This document shows positions 1-4,134 of a stretch of 5,663 nucleotides of DNA, in pieces. Position 1 is the stretch's first letter. Each line of letters starts with the position of its first letter. The DNA is taken from positions 1 to 5,663 of the forward strand of contig DUZD01000178.1 of NCBI GenBank assembly GCA_013349695.1, read 5' to 3'. The DNA is from Rhodospirillaceae bacterium. Its GTDB lineage: Bacteria > Pseudomonadota > Alphaproteobacteria > Rhodospirillales > 2-02-FULL-58-16. The translations under genes and the position numbers were made by a program. The notes beneath the pieces are model-generated. The model was not told where the DNA came from, did no database searches, and saw only the letters and a program-made list of their open reading frames with translations.

Positions 1-176
1 AGGCTGAACGAATTGGCCTCGCCGGTTGTGCCCAGAACCGCCAGTCCGTCGCAGCCATTCTCCAAAAGCCAGCGGCAATGGCGGGCGAAGGCGCGATGGT
101 CGGGGCAAAGGTCTGCTTTCAGCGGCGTCAGCACGGCGGCGAAGACACCGCTGGCAACGGGCGCATCGCCGGTCAA
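1..176 (-). CDS. DapA/NanA-family class I aldolase, N-terminal part (runs off left edge)
   Basis: Only the first 58 codons are in the window. The protein begins MTGDAPVASGVFAAVLTPL and reaches GCDGLAVLGTTGEANSFS (about residues 41-58). The G-V-x-A-A-x-L-T-P opening and the GTTGE motif (residues 49-53) are hallmarks of the dihydrodipicolinate synthase / N-acetylneuraminate lyase TIM-barrel family; the GTTGE threonines bind the carboxylate of the pyruvate Schiff base. The catalytic lysine and the tyrosine lie beyond the window, so DapA itself cannot be told from relatives such as NanA or KDG-type aldolases, and no symbol is given. I chose the TTG at 176-174 because it overlaps the ycgN stop (TTGA), follows a G-rich Shine-Dalgarno-like run (AGGGGGGGG, + strand 182-190), and puts the family's first strand about ten residues in. 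No ATG fits. The overlap implies cotranscription and translational coupling with ycgN. The family is cytosolic and usually near 290-300 residues. Confidence 0.85.
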   Translation of the reverse strand, partial: MTGDAPVASGVFAAVLTPLKADLCPDHRAFARHCRWLLENGCDGLAVLGTTGEANSFS

Positions 177-625
177 GGTTGCCCCCCCTGATCGGGCCAG
201 TTGACGACATGGTTTTCCAGATCGCCGGCGGCGTTTCCGGGCACGGCGCGGCCGCGCACGGACATCCCCGCCCGGTGCACGGTTTCCGGGTCTCCGGAAA
301 CCAGAGGATGCCACCACGGCAAGTCCTTGCCATTGGCCAGCAGGAAATAGGCGCAGGTGTCGGGCAACCATTTCAGCGTCGGGATGTTCTTCGCCGTCAA
401 CTGTTCGCAATCGGCGACGAGATGCTTGCGGCAGGCATAATCGGTGCAAAGACAGCTGCCGATGTCAAGCAGACGGCAGGCGACGTTGGTGTAAACGACC
501 TTGCCGGTATCGATGTCCTCGAGCTTTTCCAGGCAGCACTTGGCGCAGCCGTCGCAAAGGGATTCCCATTCTTCCACCGACATTTCGGCAAGCGATTTCA
601 GCCGCCAGAAAGGTTGCCCGGCCAT
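173..625 (-). CDS. ycgN: YcgN-family (UPF0260) cysteine-cluster protein
   Basis: This 150-residue cytosolic protein carries ten cysteines, at residues 24, 27, 30, 31, 50, 58, 60, 65, 73 and 91. They include the C-x2-C-x2-CC signature (DGCAKCC) of the putative metal- or Fe-S-chelating CxxCxxCC family. The opening FW..K.L.EMS..EWE.LCDGC and the later LPDTCAY and LPWWHPLVSGD segments match YcgN/UPF0260 proteins from proteobacteria, and the length is normal for them. The biochemical role of the family is not established; metal binding is inferred from the cysteine pattern. The ATG at 625 follows a clear Shine-Dalgarno GGAGGT (+ strand 636-641) at 10 bases' spacing. Downstream it overlaps the start of the aldolase-family gene by four bases (TTGA), so the two should be made from one message. 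A candidate promoter lies at 720-747. There are no membrane segments or signal peptide. Confidence 0.93.
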   Translation of the reverse strand: MAGQPFWRLKSLAEMSVEEWESLCDGCAKCCLEKLEDIDTGKVVYTNVACRLLDIGSCLCTDYACRKHLVADCEQLTAKNIPTLKWLPDTCAYFLLANGKDLPWWHPLVSGDPETVHRAGMSVRGRAVPGNAAGDLENHVVNWPDQGGQP

Positions 626-635
626 TACTCAGAGT

Positions 636-641
636 ACCTCC
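636..641 (-). promoter_or_regulatory. Shine-Dalgarno of ycgN
   Basis: On the minus strand GGAGGT lies ten bases before the ATG at 625. It is a six-base match to the anti-Shine-Dalgarno and fixes the ycgN start. Confidence 0.8.
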
Positions 642-719
642 CGCGGGTGTTCATTCATCGCCATGGCCTTCCCCGCCGCCACCCGCTTCGCAAGAAGACG
701 AAACGCCGCGCCATGATTG

Positions 720-747
720 ATGATAACGTCTCCACGTTCGCCATCAA
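720..747 (-). promoter_or_regulatory. candidate sigma-70-type promoter for ycgN and the aldolase gene
   Basis: Read on the minus strand, TTGATG (747-742) is followed after 16 bases by TATCAT (725-720). These match the -35 consensus at four of six bases and the -10 at five of six. Transcription would start near 712 and leave a leader of roughly 85-90 nt before the ycgN ATG. The spacer 626-837 between the divergent ycgN and cobK genes is locally less GC-rich than the genes, as expected for a promoter region. I saw no cobalamin-riboswitch B12 box in it and no comparably good promoter for cobK. This is pattern matching only, and alphaproteobacterial promoters can deviate from this consensus. Confidence 0.35.
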
Positions 748-837
748 GAGAGCAAACGCCGTCGGCATGACCTTTGCCGGAATCTTGCGGGAATCTCGGC
801 AGTTTAAAGTAACGCACGAGGGGCGAAAATCACGGCC

Positions 838-1587
838 ATGGCTAAGCGCCTGTTAATCCTGGGAGGGACGGCGGAGGCTAGGAAGCTGGCCGGGCTGGTG
901 GTCGACTCTTTCGCCGGCGAAGTGGAGGCCGTCACTTCTCTTGTCGAGCGCCTCGAACCGATGCCGGAATTTCCTGGCCGGGTTCGCACGGGCGGCCTCA
1001 AGGACATCCAGGCGCTGGTCGACTATCTCCGCCAAGAGGCCGTCGACATGGTCATCGACGCGACCCATCCCTTTGCCGAGGTCATTTCCGCCAATGCCTA
1101 CGCCGCCTGCCTTCGCGCCGAGGTGCCGAGACTGATGTTGATCCGCCCGCCCTGGCGGCTGCCGCCGGCAAGCCGCTGGGTCGAGGTGGACGACTTGACG
1201 GGCGCCGCCGAAGTTCTGCCCCGTCTGTCGCGCCGGGCCTTCCTGACCATTGGACCCGAGGGCATCGAAGCCTTTTCCGGCGTCACCGGCGTCTGGTTCC
1301 TGGTTCGCCTGTTCAGGCAACCCTTTTCACCCTTGCCGCTTGCCAATTATACCCTCGTCACGGGCCGCCCGCCCCTGACTCTGGCGGATGAGAGCCAGTT
1401 GCTCACGGAACACCGGATCGATACCCTGGTGTGCAGGCAAAGCGGCGGCAAGGCGACCGAGGCAAAAATCATCGCCGCCGGCGAGGAAGGCGTTCGGATT
1501 GTCCTCATCCAACGTCCGATCCTGGAACCGGGCGAGATCGTCGAGACCGCCGAGGAAGCCTTGCATTGGCTGCGAAGCAAGGTTTAG
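838..1587 (+). CDS. cobK: precorrin-6A reductase (CobK/CbiJ family)
   Basis: This 249-residue protein is predicted to catalyse the NAD(P)H-dependent reduction of precorrin-6A (or its cobalt form) to precorrin-6B, a ring-reduction step in cobalamin synthesis in the cytosol. Family marks are the N-terminal nucleotide-binding strand and loop LILGGTAEAR (residues 6-15), VIDATHPFA (72-80), RPPW (103-106), and the C-terminal QSGG.AT.AKI.AA block (201-214). The length is typical for a complete enzyme. The ATG at 838 puts the conserved RLLILGGT immediately after the start. The nearest purine-rich site (GAGGGG, 818-823) is 14 bases upstream, which is long, so translation may be modest. No other cobalamin gene is in the window, so cobK is detached from a cob cluster here or begins one that was broken by the mobile DNA starting 66 bases downstream. 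Whether the pathway is aerobic (CobK) or anaerobic (CbiJ) cannot be decided from this protein alone. Confidence 0.93.
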   Translation: MAKRLLILGGTAEARKLAGLVVDSFAGEVEAVTSLVERLEPMPEFPGRVRTGGLKDIQALVDYLRQEAVDMVIDATHPFAEVISANAYAACLRAEVPRLMLIRPPWRLPPASRWVEVDDLTGAAEVLPRLSRRAFLTIGPEGIEAFSGVTGVWFLVRLFRQPFSPLPLANYTLVTGRPPLTLADESQLLTEHRIDTLVCRQSGGKATEAKIIAAGEEGVRIVLIQRPILEPGEIVETAEEALHWLRSKV

Positions 1588-1653
1588 TTGATACTTGAAG
1601 CGTATGGGGTCTTGAATATTGAATTTCCGTCCACCGCCCTCTTTGCTTCCCCC

Positions 1654-1809
1654 ATGGCGCGGCCCTTGCGCATCGAATATCCCGGCGCCGTCTATCATCA
1701 GACGGCTCGCGGCAACGCCAGTGAGGACGTTTTCCTGGGCGACGGCGACCGCCGTCTGTTCCTCGACCTCCTTGCGGAAACCATCGCCAGCTTCCGCTGG
1801 CGCTGCCAC
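1654..1809 (+). pseudogene. truncated RAYT-type (Y1/IS200-like) transposase, N-terminal fragment
   Basis: Fifty-two codons from the ATG at 1654 read MARPLRIEYPGAVYH, then TARGN and DRRLFLDLLAE, ending in FRWRCH. This is the characteristic N-terminus of REP-associated tyrosine transposases that begin MARPLRIEYPGA. In intact relatives WRCH is followed closely by the segment carrying the HUH metal-binding motif and later by the catalytic tyrosine. Here homology stops at about 1809 and the next bases belong to an IS1380 relic in the opposite orientation. The frame stays open to 1932 only because the relic happens to be readable. The fragment lacks all catalytic residues and should be inactive. 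It belongs to a different RAYT subgroup from the complete copy at 3356-4027, which begins MARLARVVVPGIPHH, so it is not a decayed duplicate of that gene. No Shine-Dalgarno is evident before the ATG. Confidence 0.85.
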
Positions 1810-1820
1810 GGCATGCGTGA

Positions 1821-2089
1821 AATCACCAGGGCGCCGATCTTGAGCAGCTTCAAGCGGATGGTGCCGCGGGTAGCGTCGGCAAACCGGGTGTGGTCGAGCG
1901 CGATCCGGCGCAACTCGTTGAGTAGCACGTAGGCTATTTTGGCCCATGCCAAATGGTTGGCACTTTGGCCCATGCCAAATGGTTGGCACTTTGGCCCATG
2001 CCAAATGGTTGGCAATCGAACCCGGCCACCACTTTCTTGTGATCGGCGGGTTCAAATTCGAACAGCGCCGGTGTACACTCTGTTTACAT
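1821..2089 (-). pseudogene. IS1380-family transposase relic, internally deleted
   Basis: Two ends of one transposase gene are visible on the minus strand. The N-terminal piece (2089-2015) reads ATG TAA and then TECTPALFEFEPADHKKV, continuing VAGFD. This resembles the start of IS1380-family DDE transposases, which go on FDGG.ITSD.G. The C-terminal piece (1934-1824) reads AYVLLNELRRIALDHT, RFADATRGTIRLKLL and KIGALV, which is the conserved IS1380 C-terminal block. The central part of about 400 residues in the family, including the catalytic acids, is absent, and three 26-bp tandem repeats occupy the gap. The N-terminal frame meets a TAG at the repeat/C-terminal junction, and codon 2 is a stop, so nothing functional is made. 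Beyond GALV the 3' end is lost at the junction with the RAYT fragment. The family assignment is from memory of the conserved ends; a database search would settle it. Confidence 0.8.
1938..2014. repeat. three tandem copies of a 26-bp unit with alternating inverted arms
   Basis: Units lie at 1938-1963, 1964-1989 and 1990-2014; the third is one base short, and no substitutions were seen between copies. Each unit contains TTTGGC, CCAT, GCCAAA, then TGG and TTGGC. TTTGGC pairs with GCCAAA across a 4-base loop (16 bases in all), while the same GCCAA can instead pair with the following TTGGC across ATGG. Single-stranded forms could therefore fold into alternative hairpins along the array. The period is not a multiple of three, so each copy is read in a different frame. 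The array sits exactly between the N- and C-terminal remnants of the IS1380 transposase. Confidence 0.95.
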
Positions 2090-2159
2090 CCGGGAATCTC
2101 GGAGACTTTGGTAATGGTTTGATTCGCCATCGTTATCCCAGATTTTCGGCCCCGATGCA

Positions 2160-2184
2160 CCCCGTAGTTTGAGAAATTCTGGCT
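2160..2184. repeat. possible terminal inverted repeat of the IS1380 relic
   Basis: The stretch around GTTTGAGAAATTCTGGC (2167-2183) lies about 75-95 bases before the relic's start codon on the minus strand, where the 5' end of such an element would be expected, and it is AT-richer than the neighbouring genes. I found no partner at the other side, which is truncated. The call is positional inference only. Confidence 0.3.
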
Positions 2185-2218
2185 AAGCGCCGCAAGGATT
2201 TGTTTTTGCCTTATGATG

Positions 2219-2244
2219 GGGCGTTCCTCGCGGGACGCCCTTTT
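2219..2244 (+). terminator. intrinsic terminator upstream of argC, without an obvious gene
   Basis: GGGCGTTCC (2219-2227), loop TCGC (2228-2231) and GGGACGCCC (2232-2240) form a nine-pair stem with one U-G wobble, followed directly by TTTT (2241-2244). It ends 27 bases before the argC start codon. No intact plus-strand gene lies between cobK and this hairpin, so it either served a gene removed by the insertions or acts as an attenuator in an argC leader. Confidence 0.75.
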
Positions 2245-2256
2245 CGTATTTGCCGG

Positions 2257-2264
2257 GGGAGAGG
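2257..2264 (+). promoter_or_regulatory. Shine-Dalgarno of argC
   Basis: GGGAGAGG ends seven bases before the ATG at 2272. It decides that start over the longer open frame that begins further upstream. Confidence 0.75.
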
Positions 2265-2271
2265 TTGCGAA

Positions 2272-3327
2272 ATGAACGCCAGCGAAAAAAAAGTCGCGGT
2301 CGCCATCCTCGGCGCCAGCGGCTACACCGGCGCCGAGTTGGCGCGGCTCCTCGTCCGCCATCCGCAAGCGGAAATCACCGCGCTGACCGCCGGCCGCAAG
2401 GTGGGCCGGCGGTTGGGCGAGGTGTTTCCGCATCTGGCCGGTGCCGGGCTGCCGGACCTGGTGTCCATCGACGCCGCCGATTGGGACGCCGCCGAGGTGG
2501 CCTTTTGCTGCCTGCCGCACGGGACCGCGCAGGACGTCGTCGCCGGACTGCCGCGACACCTGAAAGTAATCGATCTCTCCGCCGATTTCCGCTTCGCCGA
2601 CGCCAGCCTTTACGGCCGCTGGTACGGCCAGGCGCACCGGGCGCCGGAACTGCTGAAAGAGGCCGTCTACGGTCTCACCGAAGTGGCCCGCGACGCCGTT
2701 TCCAAGGCCAGGCTCGTCGCCAATCCGGGCTGTTACCCGACGGCGGCCTTGCTGCCGCTCATCCCTTTGCTCGAGGCCGGATTGATCGACGCCCGAGAGA
2801 TCGTCATCGACGCCAAATCCGGCGTCAGCGGGGCCGGACGGGCGGCCAAGGAGTCCGCCCTTTACGCCGAGGTCGCCGAGGGCGTCCAGGCTTACGGCGT
2901 GGCGGCGCACCGGCACACGCCGGAGATCGAACAGGAACTCTCGGGAGCCGCCGGCGGCGGGCCGGTCACGGTCAGCTTCACGCCGCATCTGGTGCCGATG
3001 AACAGGGGGATTCTCGCCACCATCTACGTCAGGCTGGCGCCAGGGGCGGCGGCGGACGATCTCGGGGCGGCGCTACGAAGGCGCTACTCTGGCGAGCCCT
3101 TCATCCGCGTGGTGGCGGCCGGCGAGGCGCCGTCGACGCGCCACGTGCGCGGCTCGAACGGCTGCCTGATCGGCGTCTTCGCCGACCGCTTAACCGGCCG
3201 GGCGATCGTCCTTTCGGTCATCGACAACCTGGTGAAAGGGGCCTCTGGCCAAGCGGTGCAGAACATGAACGTCATGTGCGGGTTGGCGGAAACGGCGGGT
3301 CTTGAGCAAGCGCCGCTGTTTCCGTAG
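2272..3327 (+). CDS. argC: N-acetyl-gamma-glutamyl-phosphate reductase
   Basis: This 351-residue cytosolic enzyme carries out the third step of arginine synthesis: NADPH-dependent reduction of N-acetylglutamyl-5-phosphate to the semialdehyde. Visible marks are the dinucleotide-binding GASGYTGAEL (residues 14-23), LPHG (81-84), the active-site segment NPGCYPT with Cys154, KSGVSGAGR (182-190), the catalytic-histidine region HRHTPEIEQ (from residue 213), and the C-terminal NLVKGASGQAVQNMN and GLEQAPLFP blocks typical of complete ArgC. An upstream extension to 2200 is open, but I chose the ATG at 2272 because GGGAGAGG (2257-2264) sits seven bases before it and the nucleotide-binding motif then starts at the usual distance. 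The extension would also read through the terminator hairpin at 2219-2244. No other arg gene is adjacent, which is common for argC. The mobile element begins 12 bases after the stop, so any native 3' terminator is no longer directly adjacent. Confidence 0.97.
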   Translation: MNASEKKVAVAILGASGYTGAELARLLVRHPQAEITALTAGRKVGRRLGEVFPHLAGAGLPDLVSIDAADWDAAEVAFCCLPHGTAQDVVAGLPRHLKVIDLSADFRFADASLYGRWYGQAHRAPELLKEAVYGLTEVARDAVSKARLVANPGCYPTAALLPLIPLLEAGLIDAREIVIDAKSGVSGAGRAAKESALYAEVAEGVQAYGVAAHRHTPEIEQELSGAAGGGPVTVSFTPHLVPMNRGILATIYVRLAPGAAADDLGAALRRRYSGEPFIRVVAAGEAPSTRHVRGSNGCLIGVFADRLTGRAIVLSVIDNLVKGASGQAVQNMNVMCGLAETAGLEQAPLFP

Positions 3328-3338
3328 GCAATGCCCTA

Positions 3339-3363
3339 AATTCGGTGACAGCATACTATTTTC
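3339..3363 (+). repeat. left terminal inverted repeat
   Basis: It starts AATTCGGTGACAGCATACT and continues ATTTTC. It agrees with the reverse complement of 4062-4086 except at two positions (G/A at base 9, T/A at base 21). It contains the transposase stop codon (3356-3358) and starts 12 bases after the argC stop. Confidence 0.9.
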
Positions 3364-4027
3364 CGGGCTTGGTTTTCGGCTTGCGGCCCCTTTTGCGGGG
3401 ACCGAGAGGGCGCTTCAATTTCTTCTCGAGACCGGCCACGAAGTCGGCGTCGCCGAGGGGCCGTCCGGTGTGGGCGTGGCGGCGCACCGTCTCGGCTTCG
3501 CCGTCGCCGAGACCTCCGTCGAGGAAGGCCCGCCAATCCTCGACCCGTTCAAGCAGGGACCCGACTCTGACGAGACCGTCGTCGGCCCCCTTGAGGTGGG
3601 CGGCGGCGCTGCTCCACGGCCAGTTCCCGGCGGTCTTCGCGAGACCCGCCAGCACCGGATTGAGTTCCACATAGCGGGCGGCCATGAGCAGGTGCGCCTC
3701 GTCCATGGGGAAGGAGGTAAAGCGTCCCTGCCACAGGTGTCCCAACAACTCCGCGCGGGCATTGATCCGCCGGGTGTAACGGCGGTGCGCCTCGCCGATC
3801 GCCCGTCTCAGCCCGTCCTCGGAAGCGGGCACGGCGATCAGGTGCACGTGGTTGGGCATCAGGCAGTAAGCCCAAATCTCGACGTCGTGGCGAGCGCACC
3901 GCTCCGCCATCAGGTCCCGATAGGCTTGGTAGTCGCCGTCGTTGAAGAACGTCGTTTGCCGGCGGTTCCCCCGCTGGTTGACGTGGTGGGGAATGCCGGG
4001 AACGACAACACGCGCCAGTCTCGCCAT
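3356..4027 (-). CDS. RAYT-type single-strand transposase (Y1 Tnp, HUH superfamily), full length
   Basis: This complete 223-residue protein is of the REP-associated tyrosine transposase / transposase IS200-like family. It opens MARLARVVVPGIPHHVNQRG, the usual N-terminus. CLMPNHVHLI holds the HUH-type H-x-H at His60 and His62, which binds the divalent metal. RRYTRRIN supplies Tyr84, the probable nucleophile that forms the covalent 5'-phosphotyrosine. Later blocks GHLWQGRF, AARYVELNPV and WPWSS are family signatures. The tail is rich in lysine and arginine (RPLGPRKRGRKPK) and may bind DNA. Such enzymes cut and join single-stranded DNA at hairpins or element ends. The start is the ATG at 4027; only a weak AGG (+ strand 4035-4037) precedes it. 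A 12-base perfect palindrome lies in its leader. The stop TAG falls inside the left inverted repeat. It runs in the same direction as parE but is probably separated from it by a terminator. Confidence 0.93.
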   Translation of the reverse strand: MARLARVVVPGIPHHVNQRGNRRQTTFFNDGDYQAYRDLMAERCARHDVEIWAYCLMPNHVHLIAVPASEDGLRRAIGEAHRRYTRRINARAELLGHLWQGRFTSFPMDEAHLLMAARYVELNPVLAGLAKTAGNWPWSSAAAHLKGADDGLVRVGSLLERVEDWRAFLDGGLGDGEAETVRRHAHTGRPLGDADFVAGLEKKLKRPLGPRKRGRKPKTKPGK

Positions 4028-4040
4028 CGGGCAAACCTAA

Positions 4041-4052
4041 CGCGCCGGCGCG
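4041..4052. repeat. 12-base perfect palindrome in the transposase leader
   Basis: CGCGCCGGCGCG equals its own reverse complement and lies 14 bases upstream of the transposase start codon, between it and the right inverted repeat. It could act as a protein-binding site or form a GC-rich hairpin near the ribosome-binding region. In such GC-rich DNA chance remains possible. Confidence 0.5.
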
Positions 4053-4061
4053 AGAAGGCAA

Positions 4062-4086
4062 GAAATTAGTATGCTGTTACCGAATT
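4062..4086 (-). repeat. right terminal inverted repeat
   Basis: Read on the minus strand it starts AATTCGGTAACAGCATACT and continues AATTTC, pairing with 3339-3363. Outside it the AATT is repeated once more (4087-4090), followed by the candidate parE terminator. Confidence 0.9.
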
Positions 4087-4097
4087 AATTATGTTGC

Positions 4098-4119
4098 AAA
4101 AAAACCGGCCGGTACCGAC
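4098..4119 (-). terminator. candidate intrinsic terminator of parE
   Basis: On the minus strand, 16 bases after the parE stop, GTCGG (4119-4115), loop TACCGG and CCGGT (4108-4104) form a short five-pair stem with two wobbles, followed by a run of T (seven in all, 4104-4098). The T run is convincing; the stem is weak. Position and orientation fit parE. Confidence 0.5.
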
Positions 4120-4134
4120 TAAGCTTGAAATACT

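Larger units (their letters stand above)
3339..4086. mobile_element. RAYT/IS200-like insertion element bounded by 25-bp inverted repeats
   Basis: A 748-bp unit carries one transposase gene on the minus strand and begins and ends with matching inverted repeats (3339-3363 and 4062-4086; 23 of 25 positions agree). The outermost bases are AATTCGGT at each end, read inward. The element lies in the gap between the convergent genes argC and parE, so it breaks no gene. I see no convincing target duplication: AATT occurs at both borders but is also part of the repeats. The intact transposase and well-matched ends suggest fairly recent arrival or maintained function. Families of this kind (Y1 HUH transposases) usually insert without duplications, and domesticated RAYTs usually lack element ends, so this one looks like a genuine mobile unit. 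Confidence 0.8.

Noticed and set aside
281..295. A 15-base match between ycgN and parE (4957-4971)
   Set aside because: Both sites encode the same short peptide SGDPET in the same orientation, so coincidence is sufficient.
283..300. A seven-pair perfect hairpin (TTTCCGG, GTCT, CCGGAAA)
   Set aside because: It lies inside the ycgN coding sequence, has no T run, and is explained by codon choice for the peptide GDPET.
629..817. A 62-codon minus-strand frame starting at GTG and ending three bases before ycgN
   Set aside because: It has no Shine-Dalgarno, weak GC preference at third positions compared with its neighbours, no recognisable family, and overlaps the candidate ycgN promoter. It is more likely leader and promoter DNA.
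626..837. Cobalamin riboswitch before cobK
   Set aside because: No B12-box-like sequence was seen, and the leader available before cobK shows no supporting structure.
840..850. An 11-base match (GGCTAAGCGCC) between the cobK start and 2181-2191
   Set aside because: A few matches of this length are expected by chance in a window of this size, and the contexts differ.
1938..2014. CRISPR array
   Set aside because: The units are directly adjacent without spacers, and only three are present.
1939..2172. A 77-codon plus-strand frame through the tandem repeats
   Set aside because: It consists largely of translated repeat units followed by reverse-strand IS1380 sequence and shows no Shine-Dalgarno or family resemblance.
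1327..2988. A 553-codon open frame on the minus strand spanning cobK, the relics and argC
   Set aside because: It crosses unrelated genes antisense, passes through the tandem repeats, and has the low-complexity composition typical of the complement of GC-rich genes.
3302..4069. A 255-codon plus-strand frame opposite the transposase
   Set aside because: It is antisense to a well-supported transposase with clear catalytic motifs and has no recognisable domain.
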